Part shown: positions 47,119 to 57,123 of the stretch, piece after piece | Position numbering within the stretch: position 1 is the first letter of the stretch | Layout of the letters: each line of letters begins with the position of its first letter | NCBI RefSeq assembly: GCF_000964545.1 | Contig: NZ_BBVD01000010.1 | Location: forward strand, 62,001-126,000 | Source: Comamonas thiooxydans | GTDB lineage: Bacteria; Pseudomonadota; Gammaproteobacteria; Burkholderiales; Burkholderiaceae_C | Direction: 5' to 3' | DNA: 64,000 nt | The notes under the pieces: model-generated | What the model was told of the DNA's origin: nothing | Seen by the model: only the letters and a program-made list of their open reading frames with translations | Database searches by the model: none | Made by a program: the position numbers and the translations under genes

Positions 47119-48621
47119 TCACTCTTTGCGCTGCCCCGCATCCAGCGGCTCCCAGCGCCCTGCCACATTCTTGAGCAAGGTGTTCACGGCCGTCAGCCTG
47201 CGGTTTCTGACGCTGTTGAGGCTGTTCTGGGCGCCGAGCACCGTCGTCTGGGCCGAGAGCACATTCAGATAGGCCACGATGCCGGCCTGGTACTGGTTGT
47301 TGGCCACGGTCAGCGACTTCTGCGCTGCGGCCAGGGCCTCGGTCTGCACCTGCTCCTCCTGGGCCAGATTGACGGCAGCGACCAGATTGTCCTCCACCTC
47401 CTGCAGCGCCGTCAGCACGGTCTGCTTGTAGGTGGCGGCATTCAGGTCCAGCGTGGCACGGGCCGACTCCACGGCCGCCGAACGCGCGCCGCCGTCAAAC
47501 AGGCTCATGGCCAGCGCCGGTCCCAGCGACCAGAACAGATTCGGTGCATTGAGCAGATCGGAGAGTACGGAGTTGCGATAGCCCGCCGATGCCGACAGGG
47601 TCAGCGAAGGAAAATAGGCCGCACGCGCCACGCCGATCTGCGCATTGGCCATGGCCACGCGGCGCTCGGCGGCAGCGATGTCGGGGCGCCTCTCCAGCAA
47701 GGTGGAGGCCAGCATCTCGGGCACGGCGGGCGGCGTCGGCAGGTGGCCGGTCACCGGCAGGCTGAAATTGGCCGGGGCCTTGCCCAGCAAGGCCGCCAGT
47801 GCATGCTCGTACTGCGCGCGGGTAATCCGGGCTTCCAGCAGGCTGGCCTGGGTGCTCTTGTACTGAGACTGGGCCTGTGCCACATCGGCCGAAGACACCA
47901 CGCCCGCCTGGTAGCGATTCTGCGTGAGCTTCAGGCTTTGCTCGTAGGTCTCCAGACTCTCCTGCAGATACTTCATCTGCGCCTCGGCGGCACGCAGCGA
48001 GAAATAGGTCTGGGCCACCGATGCCTGGGCCGAGAGGCGCGCTGCCGCCAGATCGTCGGCACTGGCCTGGGCCGAAGCGCGGCTGGCATCCACCGCGCCA
48101 GAAAGCTTGCCCCAGAGATCCAGCTCCCAGCTGGCGCTCAGGCCCAGCGAGAAGTTGTTGTTGATGCTGCCGCTGCGCGCCACGTTCTCGCCATTGGTGT
48201 TGCTGTAGGTGCCGCCGCCAGTCAAGGCACGCGAGCCGCTGCCCGTGGTGCCGAGCGTGGGCAATTGCGCGGCGCGGCTGCTGGCGACGGCGGCCTGGGC
48301 CGAGCGCAGACGGGCCACGGCCTGCTCCACGCCGGGATTGCCTGCGGCTGCCGCCTGCTGCAGCTGATCCAGCGTGCTGTCGCCATACACCGTCCACCAC
48401 TGGTCGGGCACTGCCGCGGCCGGGCTGGCCGCCGAGCTCTGCGCCGGTTGCCAAATGCCGAACTGCGCAGCCTGCGGAGTGGCTTCCTTGAACTGCGCGG
48501 GCACTTCCAGCTTTGGCACTTGATAAGCAGGCTGAGTGGAGCATGCGGCCAGCAAGACAGCGACAACGATCGGCAATAGACGGGGAAGCGAGCGAGGCAG
48601 CGCCATGACGGATGTATTCAT
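47119..48621 (-). CDS. NodT-type outer-membrane channel of RND efflux system
   Basis: A 500-residue outer-membrane factor. The lipoprotein signal (LLPIVVAVLLAAC, lipobox LAAC) shows lipid anchoring, then two OEP repeats (about 75-275 and 290-490) with coiled-coil tunnel helices, for instance LRAAEAQMKYLQESLETYEQSLKLTQNRYQAGVVSSADVAQAQSQ and LAAAQKSLTVANNQYQAGIVAYLNVLSAQ. It is the fourth gene of the efflux operon and would complete the tripartite pump (OpmB-like). Start choice is uncertain: ATG 48621 gives a compact signal; ATG 48696, overlapping the mdtC stop region, is an alternative with coupling. Confidence 0.9.
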   Translation of the reverse strand: MNTSVMALPRSLPRLLPIVVAVLLAACSTQPAYQVPKLEVPAQFKEATPQAAQFGIWQPAQSSAASPAAAVPDQWWTVYGDSTLDQLQQAAAAGNPGVEQAVARLRSAQAAVASSRAAQLPTLGTTGSGSRALTGGGTYSNTNGENVARSGSINNNFSLGLSASWELDLWGKLSGAVDASRASAQASADDLAAARLSAQASVAQTYFSLRAAEAQMKYLQESLETYEQSLKLTQNRYQAGVVSSADVAQAQSQYKSTQASLLEARITRAQYEHALAALLGKAPANFSLPVTGHLPTPPAVPEMLASTLLERRPDIAAAERRVAMANAQIGVARAAYFPSLTLSASAGYRNSVLSDLLNAPNLFWSLGPALAMSLFDGGARSAAVESARATLDLNAATYKQTVLTALQEVEDNLVAAVNLAQEEQVQTEALAAAQKSLTVANNQYQAGIVAYLNVLSAQTTVLGAQNSLNSVRNRRLTAVNTLLKNVAGRWEPLDAGQRKE

Positions 48622-48697
48622 AAAAGTGAGCTGCTTGCGCTTCTCCTGACTGGATTTGAAGCCGATTTGATTCAAAAAGTGTGCTGGCATATTCATC

Positions 48698-51600
48698 TCA
48701 CTTCGCCTCAGCCATGGCAGAGGCCTGGCCGCCGCGCTTTCTGGCCGGACGGCGCGCCCAGAGGCGCAGCACGCTGCGGCGCACACGGTCCAGCAGCACA
48801 TAGACCACGGGCGTGGTGTAGAGCGTGAGCAACTGGCTCAGCAGCAGGCCACCCACGATCGCAATGCCCAGGGGCTGGCGCAGCTCGGCACCGTCGCCCC
48901 GGCCCAGGGCCAGGGGCAGCGCGCCGAACAGGGCCGCCATGGTGGTCATCAGAATGGGGCGCAGGCGCAGATGGCAGGCCCGATAGATGGCCTGGGCCGC
49001 CGTGGCATGGCCGCCTTTCTCGCGCTCCAGCGCAAAGTCGATCATCATGATGGCGTTCTTCTTGACCAGTCCGATCAGCAGGATCACGCCGATGAAGGCG
49101 ATCAGCGAGAACTCGGTCTTGAACCACATCAGCGCCAGCAGCGCGCCCACGCCGGCCGAGGGCAGCGTGGACAGAATCGTCAGCGGATGGACCAGGTTCT
49201 CGTAGAGGATGCCCAGCACCAGATAGATGGTGATGATGGCCGCGAGGATCAGCAGGGGCTGGCCCGCCAGCGCCTGCTGGAAGGCACCGGCCGAGCCACT
49301 GAAGCTGCCGCGGATGGACACCGGAACGCCCAGCTCCAGCATGGCATTGCGGATCGCGTCATTGGCCTGCGACAGCGAGACATTGGGCGCCAGGTTGTAG
49401 CTCACGGTGCTGGCCGGCGTGCCGCTCTGGTGCTGCACGGACAGCGGCGTGGTCGAGGTGGTGATCCTGGCAAAGGCCGTCAGCGGAATCTGCTGGCCCG
49501 CGCTGTTGACGAAGAAGAAGCCGCGCAGCGTCTCCGGGCTCTGCAGATACTGGGACGAGGCCGTCATCACCACGCGGTACTGATTGAGCGGGTTGTAGAT
49601 CACGCCCACCTGGCGCTGGCCGAAGGCATCGTTGAGCGTGTTGTCGATCTGCGCCACCGTCAGGCCCAGGCGCGTGGCCTGGTCGCGGTCTATGACCAGC
49701 TTGGTCTGCATGCCGTTATCCTGCACATCGCTGTTGACATCGGTCAGCTCCGGCAGGGTGGACAGCACCTGACGGATGCGCGGCTCCCACAGGCGCAGCT
49801 CGGCCGTATCGTCGGCCTGCAGCGTGTACTGATAGGAGGACATGCTCTGGCGCCCACCGATGCGCACATCGCTCTGGGTCATCATGAACAGCCGCGCGCC
49901 CGGTTCATCCTTGAGCTTTTCACGCAGGCGGTTGATGACCTCGTCGCTGGGCACCTTGCGCTCGGCCATGGGCTTGAGCGACATGAACATATTGGCCGAA
50001 TTGGCCTGGCCGCCGCCGGTAAAGCCGGTCACATACTCCACGGCCGGGTCCTGCTGCACCACATCGAGAAAACGCTTGATGCGGCGCTCCATGGCCTGAA
50101 AGGACGTGGACTGGTCGGCACGGATGAAGCCCATGACACGGCCTGTGTCCTCGCTGGGCATGAAGCCCTTGTCTATGGTCTGGTAGAGATGGATGTTGAG
50201 GCCGATGACCGCCACCAGACTGAGCAGCACCACGGGCTGGTGGCGCAGACCCCAGGCCAGGGTGTGACGATACAGCGCCGTCACTCGCAGCTCGAAGCGA
50301 TCCATGGCCAGCGAGACGTGCAACCAGAGCGCATCCCAGCGGCGCGTGAACGGGCGCCGGGCACGCTCGGCGCGGCGGCGCTCCTCCTCTGCCGGTGTGT
50401 GCAGCAGAGCCGCGCACATCATGGGCGTGGTGGTCAGCGAGATGATCATGGAGACCAGAATCGCCGCCGACATGACCACGGCAAATTCACGAAAGAACCG
50501 CCCCACGATGCCGGCCATGAACAGAATGGGCACGAACACCGCAATCAGCGACAGGCTCATGGAGACAACGGTGAAACCGATCTCGCGCGCGCCCTCGATG
50601 GCCGCCTGCATCGCGGACTTTCCACGCTCCATGTGGCGCATCACGTTCTCCAGCACCACGATGGCATCGTCCACCACAAAGCCTGCGGCCACCGTCAGCG
50701 CCATCAGCGAGAGGTTGTCCAGCGTATAGCCGCACAGGTACATGACGCCGAAGGTCCCCATCAGCGAGGCAGGCACGGCCACGGCCGGAATCAGCGTGGC
50801 GCGCAGGCGGCGCAGAAAGACGAACACCACCATGATGACCAGCGCTATCGAGATCAGCAGCGCGTTCTGCACCTCCTTGACCGAGGCGCGCAGCGTGGGC
50901 GTGCGGTCCGAGATCACCGTGACATCGATGGCCGGATTGATGGAGGCCCTGAGCTGGGGCAGCATGGCGCGCACCTTGTCCACGGCCTGCAGGATGTTGG
51001 CGTCGGGCTGCTTGAACACCTGCAGCAGCACGGCGGGCTTGCCGTTCATCACGCCGTAGTTGCGTATGTCCTGCACGGAGTCGGTGACATCGGCCACATC
51101 GGACAGGCGCACGGCATTGCCGTTGTTCCAGCGCAGCACCAGCGGCGCGTATTCGGCGGCGGTGCGGGCCTGATCATTGGTCGCCACCTGCCAGTAATGG
51201 TCTTCGCGCTCCACGGCGCCCAGGGGACGGTTGGCATTGGTGGCGGTGATGGCCGTGCGCACCGCATCCAGCGAGACGCCGTTGGCGGCCAGCCGCACCG
51301 GGTCCAGCTCCACGCGCACGGCCGGCAGCGCGCCGCCGTTGATCGATGCCTGGCCCACACCTTCCACCTGGGCCAGCTTCTGCGCCAGCACCGTGGAGGC
51401 CGCGTCATACATCTGGCCGCGCGTGAGCGAATCTGACGTCAGCGCCAGAATCATGATGGGCGCGTCGGCCGGGTTGACCTTGCGATAGGTCGGGTTGCCC
51501 GGCATGCCCGAAGGCAGCAGCGTGCGCGCCGCATTGATGGCGGCCTGTACATCGTGGGCCGCGCTGTCCACCGTGCGCGTCAGATCGAACTGCAGCGTGA

Positions 51601-51871
51601 TGCGCGTGCTGCCCATGCTGGAGCTGGACGTCATCTCGTTGACGCCGGCAATCGCGCCCAGGGCGCGCTCTAGCGGCGTGGCCACGGTGGCCGCCATGGT
51701 GTCCGGCGCCGCGCCGGGCAGGCTGGCGGTCACCGATATCGTCGGATAGTCCACCTGCGGCAGCGGCGCCACAGGCAGCTGGAAATAGGCCACGCCGCCC
51801 ACCAGGGCCATGCCGATGGTCAGCAGCAGGGTCGCAATGGGCCGGAAGATGAAGGGCGTGGAGATGCTCAT
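48698..51871 (-). CDS. mdtC: RND efflux permease, MdtC/MuxC-like
   Basis: A 1057-residue inner-membrane RND transporter of the HAE-1 class. Twelve spans are expected; the proton-relay Asp pair is in AAGFVVDDAIVVLENV and the conserved TM10-11 motif is FIGVILLIGLVKKNAIMMIDFALE. Large periplasmic loops follow spans 1 and 7. MdtB and MdtC-type pumps work as heterotrimers with a periplasmic adaptor and an outer-membrane factor and export novobiocin, bile salts, beta-lactams and other compounds in studied species. Its ATG overlaps the mdtB stop (ATGA), and the OMF gene follows. Confidence 0.92.
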   Translation of the reverse strand: MSISTPFIFRPIATLLLTIGMALVGGVAYFQLPVAPLPQVDYPTISVTASLPGAAPDTMAATVATPLERALGAIAGVNEMTSSSSMGSTRITLQFDLTRTVDSAAHDVQAAINAARTLLPSGMPGNPTYRKVNPADAPIMILALTSDSLTRGQMYDAASTVLAQKLAQVEGVGQASINGGALPAVRVELDPVRLAANGVSLDAVRTAITATNANRPLGAVEREDHYWQVATNDQARTAAEYAPLVLRWNNGNAVRLSDVADVTDSVQDIRNYGVMNGKPAVLLQVFKQPDANILQAVDKVRAMLPQLRASINPAIDVTVISDRTPTLRASVKEVQNALLISIALVIMVVFVFLRRLRATLIPAVAVPASLMGTFGVMYLCGYTLDNLSLMALTVAAGFVVDDAIVVLENVMRHMERGKSAMQAAIEGAREIGFTVVSMSLSLIAVFVPILFMAGIVGRFFREFAVVMSAAILVSMIISLTTTPMMCAALLHTPAEEERRRAERARRPFTRRWDALWLHVSLAMDRFELRVTALYRHTLAWGLRHQPVVLLSLVAVIGLNIHLYQTIDKGFMPSEDTGRVMGFIRADQSTSFQAMERRIKRFLDVVQQDPAVEYVTGFTGGGQANSANMFMSLKPMAERKVPSDEVINRLREKLKDEPGARLFMMTQSDVRIGGRQSMSSYQYTLQADDTAELRLWEPRIRQVLSTLPELTDVNSDVQDNGMQTKLVIDRDQATRLGLTVAQIDNTLNDAFGQRQVGVIYNPLNQYRVVMTASSQYLQSPETLRGFFFVNSAGQQIPLTAFARITTSTTPLSVQHQSGTPASTVSYNLAPNVSLSQANDAIRNAMLELGVPVSIRGSFSGSAGAFQQALAGQPLLILAAIITIYLVLGILYENLVHPLTILSTLPSAGVGALLALMWFKTEFSLIAFIGVILLIGLVKKNAIMMIDFALEREKGGHATAAQAIYRACHLRLRPILMTTMAALFGALPLALGRGDGAELRQPLGIAIVGGLLLSQLLTLYTTPVVYVLLDRVRRSVLRLWARRPARKRGGQASAMAEAK

Positions 51872-54800
51872 GGACGCGCCCCGTCCTGGCCGCCATCCTC
51901 GGCCTCGCCCATGACTTCGGCTTCGGAATGCGGCACATGCTTGACGGCCTGCAGACCGCGCCTGGTGCGCCAGCCCTCGGCCCAGCTCTCAAAGGTCAGA
52001 TAGATCACCGGCGTGGTGAACAGGGTCAGCAGCTGGCTCAGCAGCAGGCCGCCCACCAGGGTCACGCCCAGGGGCTGGCGCAGCTCGCTGCCCACGCCGG
52101 TTCCCAGCATCATGGGCAGCGCGCTCAGCAGGGCCGCCAGCGTGGTCATGAGAATCGGCCTGAAACGCAGCAGACAGGCCTGATAGATCGCATCGCGCGC
52201 ATTCATGCCTTCCTCGCGCTGGGCGTCCAGCGCGAAGTCGATCATCATGATGGCGTTCTTCTTGACGATGCCGATCAGCAAGATGATGCCGATGATGGCG
52301 ATGATGTCCAGGTCCAGCCCCGCCACCAGCAAGGCCAGCAGCGCCCCCACGCCCGCCGACGGCAGGGTGGAGAGAATCGTGATCGGGTGAATCGTGCTCT
52401 CGTAGAGCACGCCCAGCACGATGTACATGGTGATGATGGCGGCCAGCACCAGCAGCAGGGTGTTGGACAGCGAGGCCTGGAAAGCCAGCGCCGCGCCCTG
52501 GAACTGCGTGTCCACCGACAGCGGAATCTGCCCTTCGTCGCGCAGCTGGGCGATGATGGCCTGGGCCGCCTCCACCGCATGGCCCAGCGAGACGCCGGAG
52601 GCGGTATTGAAGGAGATCGTGGCCGCGGGCAGCTGCCCGACATGGTTGACGGCCAGCGCCATCGGGCGCTCGCTCACCGTGGCAATCGAGGACAACGGCA
52701 CCGGCGCACCGTTGCTCGATGCGGCATAGATGTTCTGCAGGGCCTCGGGCCCGATCTTGAACTGCGGCGCCACCTCCAGCACCACGCGGTACTGGTTGGA
52801 CTGCGTGAAGATAGTCGAGATCAGACGCTGGCCGAAAGCGTTGTAGAGCGCCGAGTCCACCGACGAGACCGTCACGCCCAGGCGGCTGGCCTGGGCCCGG
52901 TCGATCTGCACATAGGCCTGACGGCCCTGGCTCTGCAGATCGCTGCTCACATCGAGCAGCTGGGGCAGTTGCTGCAGACGCTCGACCAACATCCTGGTGC
53001 TGGCCGTGAGCTGGTTCATGTCCGGCGAGGAGAGCAGCAGCTGGTACTGGGTGCGGGCCTGGCGATCCTCTATGGTCAGGTCCTGCACGGGCTGGGCATA
53101 GAGGCGGATGCCGGGCACGGCGCGGGAATCCTCGGCCAGGCGGTTGAGCACCACGGGCAGACGGTCGCGCTGGGCATGGGGCTTGAGGTCGATCTGGATG
53201 CGGCCGGTATTGAGCGTGGTGTTGGTGCCATCCACACCGATAAACGAGGAGATGGATGCCACGGCCGGGTCCTTGAGCAAATGCTCGGCCAGCGCCTGCT
53301 GGCGCTCGGCCATGGCGGCAAAGGAGATGGACTGGTCGGCCTCGGTGGTCGCGGCAATCGTGCCCGTATCCTGCTCGGGGAAAAATCCCTTGGGCACGAC
53401 GAAATACAGCAGCACCGTGACCACCAGCGTGGCGATGAACACCAGCCAGGTCAGCTTGCTGTGATCCAGCACCCAGGTCAGCATGCGGCCGTATTCGGCA
53501 ATCACCTTGTCGAAAGAGCGCGCGACCGCAGCGCTGAAGCCCTTGGACTGCGCCTGGTTCTTCTCGCCCTCGGGCTGGTGGCGCAGCAGGCGCGCGCACA
53601 GCATGGGGGTGAGCGTGAGCGAAACCACGGCCGAGATCAGGATCGCCACCGTCATGGTGATGGCGAATTCGTGGAACAGACGGCCCACCACATCTCCCAT
53701 GAACAGCAGCGGAATCAGCACCGCGACCAGGGAGATGGTCAGCGAGATGATGGTGAAGCCGATCTGCTTGGCACCCTTGAGCGCGGCCTGCATGGGCGGC
53801 TCGCCCTTTTCCACATAGCGGGCGATGTTCTCGATCATCACGATGGCATCGTCCACCACAAAGCCCGTGGCAATGGTCAGGGCCATCAGCGTGAGGTTGT
53901 TGATGGAAAAGCCCGCCAGATACATGACGCCGAAAGTGCCTACCAGCGACAGCGGCACCGCTACGCTGGGAATCAGCGTGGCCGATGCACTGCGCAGAAA
54001 CAGGAAGATCACCATCACCACTAGGGCGATGGCCAGGGCCAGTTCGAACTGCATGTCCTTGACCGAGGCGCGAATGGTCACGGTGCGGTCGGTCAGCACC
54101 TGCACGTCGATCGAGGCAGGTAGCGTCTCCTTGAGCTGGGGCAGCAGGTTCTTGATGGCATCGACGGTGTCAATCACGTTCGCGCCGGGCTGGCGGCGGA
54201 TATTGAGGATCACGGCCGACTTGGAGCCGGTCTCGGGCGTGCCCGACCAGGCGGCCAGACGCGTGTTCTCGGCGTCGTCCACGGTCTGCGCCACATCGGA
54301 CAGGCGCACGGGGTTGCCGTTCTTGAAGGCGATGATCAAGTTGCGGTACTCGGCCGCCGACTGCATCTGGTCGTTGGCATCGATGGTCGATGCGCGGTTG
54401 GGGCCATCAAAGCTGCCCTTGGCGGTCTTGACGTTGGCCGCAGAGATGGCGGTGCGCACGTCATCCAGCGTCATGCCGAAGCTGGCCAGCGCTGCGGGGT
54501 TGGCCTGGATGCGCACGGCCGGGCGGCGCGCACCGGCAATGGCCACCAGGCCCACACCCTTGACCTGGGAGAGCTTGGGCGCAAGGCGGTTCTCCACCAG
54601 ATCGTTGATCTTGATGACGGGCAGCGAAGGCGAGCTGATGGCCAGCGTCAGCACCGGCGCATCGGCCGGGTTGACCTTGCTGTAGAGCGGGGGCATGGGC
54701 AGGTCGCTGGGCAGCAGATTGGTGCCCGCGTTGATCGCGGCCTGCACCTGCTGCTCGGCCACGTCCATGGACATATCGAGCGCAAAGCGCAGGCTGATCA

Positions 54801-55068
54801 CCGATGCGCCGCCCGAACTGGTCGAGGACATCTGGTCCAGACCCGGCATCTGACCGAACTGGCGCTCCAACGGTGCCGTGACGTTGGAGGTCATCACATC
54901 GGGGCTGGCACCGGGGTAGAGCGTGGTGACCTGTATGGTGGGGTAGTCCACCTCGGGCAGGGCCGAGATGGGCAGCAGGCGGTAGGCAAGAATGCCCGAG
55001 ATCAGCACCGCCACCATCAGCAAGCTGGTGGCGATGGGCCTGAGAATGAAGAGGCGCGAGAGATTCAT
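51868..55068 (-). CDS. mdtB: RND efflux permease, MdtB/MuxB-like
   Basis: A 1066-residue RND transporter. The relay Asp pair is in ATGFVVDDAIVMIENI, and IIGIILLIGIVKKNAIMMIDFAL lies in the second half. The N-terminus (LFILRPIATSLLMVAVLISGILAYRLLPISALPEVDYPTIQV) is typical of MdtB/MuxB. It shares the operon with mdtA (stop 25 bases before this start) and mdtC (overlap). Together the two permeases form the inner-membrane part of a MuxABC-OpmB-like pump. Confidence 0.92.
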   Translation of the reverse strand: MNLSRLFILRPIATSLLMVAVLISGILAYRLLPISALPEVDYPTIQVTTLYPGASPDVMTSNVTAPLERQFGQMPGLDQMSSTSSGGASVISLRFALDMSMDVAEQQVQAAINAGTNLLPSDLPMPPLYSKVNPADAPVLTLAISSPSLPVIKINDLVENRLAPKLSQVKGVGLVAIAGARRPAVRIQANPAALASFGMTLDDVRTAISAANVKTAKGSFDGPNRASTIDANDQMQSAAEYRNLIIAFKNGNPVRLSDVAQTVDDAENTRLAAWSGTPETGSKSAVILNIRRQPGANVIDTVDAIKNLLPQLKETLPASIDVQVLTDRTVTIRASVKDMQFELALAIALVVMVIFLFLRSASATLIPSVAVPLSLVGTFGVMYLAGFSINNLTLMALTIATGFVVDDAIVMIENIARYVEKGEPPMQAALKGAKQIGFTIISLTISLVAVLIPLLFMGDVVGRLFHEFAITMTVAILISAVVSLTLTPMLCARLLRHQPEGEKNQAQSKGFSAAVARSFDKVIAEYGRMLTWVLDHSKLTWLVFIATLVVTVLLYFVVPKGFFPEQDTGTIAATTEADQSISFAAMAERQQALAEHLLKDPAVASISSFIGVDGTNTTLNTGRIQIDLKPHAQRDRLPVVLNRLAEDSRAVPGIRLYAQPVQDLTIEDRQARTQYQLLLSSPDMNQLTASTRMLVERLQQLPQLLDVSSDLQSQGRQAYVQIDRAQASRLGVTVSSVDSALYNAFGQRLISTIFTQSNQYRVVLEVAPQFKIGPEALQNIYAASSNGAPVPLSSIATVSERPMALAVNHVGQLPAATISFNTASGVSLGHAVEAAQAIIAQLRDEGQIPLSVDTQFQGAALAFQASLSNTLLLVLAAIITMYIVLGVLYESTIHPITILSTLPSAGVGALLALLVAGLDLDIIAIIGIILLIGIVKKNAIMMIDFALDAQREEGMNARDAIYQACLLRFRPILMTTLAALLSALPMMLGTGVGSELRQPLGVTLVGGLLLSQLLTLFTTPVIYLTFESWAEGWRTRRGLQAVKHVPHSEAEVMGEAEDGGQDGARP

Positions 55069-55092
55069 GATGGCCGCAGGCTCTGACTATGC

Positions 55093-56856
55093 TCAGCGAC
55101 CCGTGCCACCGGCTGCCGTACCGGTCTGGCCATTGGCTTCGCGCTCAGCGCGCAGCTTCTGGAAGAAAGCGCGGCGCTCTTCGGGCGACAGGGCCTCCAG
55201 CTTGGCGCGCTGCTCGGGAGTCAGCTGGGGGCGCTCACCCCGACCCTCGGATCTTTCCGTGCGAGCCTCGCCGCCTTCACCACGCTCGGCGCCGGCCTGA
55301 GGCCTGGCCTCGTTCGCAGCCGCAGGCTTGGCCTCCGGCTTGGCTTCTGCCTTGGGGTCCGGCTTGGAGGGACTGCCCTGCGCCTCGCGCGGCTGATCGC
55401 CACGGGCGTCCGCGCCGCGAGGTCCCTGGCCTGGGCCCGCATTGCCGCCATTGGCACCACGCTCGGCGCGCAGCTTCTGGAAGAACTCCTTGCGTTCCTC
55501 GGGCGTCATCTTGGAGACTTTTTCACGCTGCTCGGGACTGAGGTTGCGCATCATGCCGCGCGGCTGGTTGGCTGCATCCTGCACGGCCTGGTCGACCTTC
55601 TTGACCTTTTCGGAGTCCACCACCGTCACCTGCGCGCCTTCGCGCAGGCGGTCGATGCCGTCGGTCACCACCTTGTCGCCGGGCTCCAGCTCGCCGCGCA
55701 CGCTGACATAGTCACCGTCCGTCACCCCCACGGTGATCTTGCGCTGGGTGACCGTGTTGTCGGGCTTGACCAGATAGACAAAGTTGTTCTGCACCGCATT
55801 CGCGGGCACGACCAGTGCCTGATCGATCTGGCGCAGCTGCAGCTTGACGTTGACGAACTGATTCGCGAACAGTTTGCGCTCGGCGTTGTCAAACGAGGCC
55901 TTGGCCTTGACCGTGCCCGTGGTCGTGTCGATGGTGTTGTCCAGCGCATTGAGCTGGCCCTTGGCCAGCATCTGCTTTTGCTCGCGATCCCAGAGCTCTA
56001 CGGGCATGAGCTTGCCCTCGCGCAGTTGCTGGGCCAGCGTCCCGACATGGGCTTCGGGGATGGAGAAAACGGCATCGATGGGGCGAATCTGGGAGATTGT
56101 CACCAGTCCGTTGATATCGGAAGGGTTGACCACGTTGCCGAGGTCGGCCTGGCGCAGGCCGAGGCGGCCCGAGATGGGAGCCGTGATCCTGGTATAGCTC
56201 AGCTGCAGCTTGGCCGCATCGACCTGGCCCTGGTCGGCCGCCACCGTGCCCTGCAGCTGGCGCACCAGCGCGGCCTGGGTATCGACCTGCTGGCGGGCAA
56301 TCGAGTCCTGGGCCTGCAGCTCCTTGTAGCGCTGCAGATCGAGCTGCGCATTCTTGAGCTGGGCCTGGTCGCGTGCCAGAGAGCCCTGCACCTGCGCCAG
56401 CGAAGCCGCAAAGCTGCGCGGGTCGATCTCGGCCAGCAACTGACCTGCCTTGACCTCGTCCCCCTCCTTGAAGTGCAGCTTGAGCAGCTCGCCCGAGACC
56501 TTGGCGCGCACCACGGCCGTGGCGCGTGCATTCATCGTACCGATGGCGCTGACGAGCACGCGCATGTCGCGCTGCTCCACCAGGCCTACGCTCACAGGCT
56601 GAGCCTGGCTCACGCCGCCGGGGCCGCCCGGCCCTGCGCGACCATTGCGCCCTGCACGAGCACCGGGCCCGCCTGCTCCTTGCTTAGGAGCTGCAGACGC
56701 AGACGTATCGCCGCTTGCACCCTGTTTTTGCGCATACCACCAATAGCCACCGCCAGCGGCTGCCAGGGCGAGCACCACACTGGCAAGCAAGACGGGCCGG
56801 ACCTTGCCCTGCTGTAAAGAATGACGATTGGGGTGCAATTTGGATGAGCTGGACAT
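55093..56856 (-). CDS. mdtA: RND periplasmic adaptor (MdtA/MuxA-like) with duplicated C-terminal motif
   Basis: A 587-residue membrane fusion protein. One N-terminal span (PVLLASVVLALAAAGGGYWWYA) anchors it. Lipoyl, alpha-hairpin and beta-barrel domains are recognisable (VVRAKVSGELLKLHFKEGDEVKAGQLLAEID, ALVRQLQGTVAADQGQVDAAKLQLSYTRITAPISGRLG, VKAKASFDNAERKLFANQFVNVKLQLRQ). The usual fold ends near residue 420; about 165 residues follow, with a repeated segment PEERxxFFQKLRAERxAN near 435 and again near 565, separated by a Glu/Pro/Ala-rich linker. E. coli MdtA has about 415 residues. First gene of the efflux operon, preceded by three TTTACC repeats. Confidence 0.92.
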   Translation of the reverse strand: MSSSSKLHPNRHSLQQGKVRPVLLASVVLALAAAGGGYWWYAQKQGASGDTSASAAPKQGAGGPGARAGRNGRAGPGGPGGVSQAQPVSVGLVEQRDMRVLVSAIGTMNARATAVVRAKVSGELLKLHFKEGDEVKAGQLLAEIDPRSFAASLAQVQGSLARDQAQLKNAQLDLQRYKELQAQDSIARQQVDTQAALVRQLQGTVAADQGQVDAAKLQLSYTRITAPISGRLGLRQADLGNVVNPSDINGLVTISQIRPIDAVFSIPEAHVGTLAQQLREGKLMPVELWDREQKQMLAKGQLNALDNTIDTTTGTVKAKASFDNAERKLFANQFVNVKLQLRQIDQALVVPANAVQNNFVYLVKPDNTVTQRKITVGVTDGDYVSVRGELEPGDKVVTDGIDRLREGAQVTVVDSEKVKKVDQAVQDAANQPRGMMRNLSPEQREKVSKMTPEERKEFFQKLRAERGANGGNAGPGQGPRGADARGDQPREAQGSPSKPDPKAEAKPEAKPAAANEARPQAGAERGEGGEARTERSEGRGERPQLTPEQRAKLEALSPEERRAFFQKLRAEREANGQTGTAAGGTGR

Positions 56857-56947
56857 GGTTGAGCGCAGGAATTTCGAGCCTGAATTGGCGCCAATGGTAT
56901 CCAGTTGCAATCAAACCCCGGGTCAGGCAGCGCCGGCTTTGCCAGCA

Positions 56948-56975
56948 TTTACCCCCGCTTTACCTTGGGTTTACC
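56948..56975. promoter_or_regulatory. Three TTTACC direct repeats at 11-bp spacing upstream of mdtA
   Basis: TTTACC starts at 56948, 56959 and 56970, so identical hexamers lie exactly one helical turn apart. On the mdtA-coding strand they read GGTAAA-N5-GGTAAA-N5-GGTAAA, about 90-120 bases before the ATG. Tandem half-sites at 11-bp spacing are the usual layout for OmpR/PhoB-family regulators. No regulator gene is adjacent. Confidence 0.6.
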
Positions 56976-57123
56976 TGCTGAAGTTCCGTATTCGGAGACT
57001 TAAACAGTGCTGACTTTCATAGCATCAATGACGGCGTTGGCAGGCCTCATGCTTGGCGGCTGACACTGCCATTTCTGCGTCCGCCATGCGGCGCAAGGAA
57101 TCCGGCTCCAAGGAGAAACCCAT

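Noticed and set aside
48971..51436. Plus-strand 821-codon open frame opposite mdtC
   Set aside because: Antisense shadow of an intact RND permease; His/Gln/Gly-rich without domains. The similar 698-codon frame at 51928-54024 opposite mdtB is rejected for the same reason.
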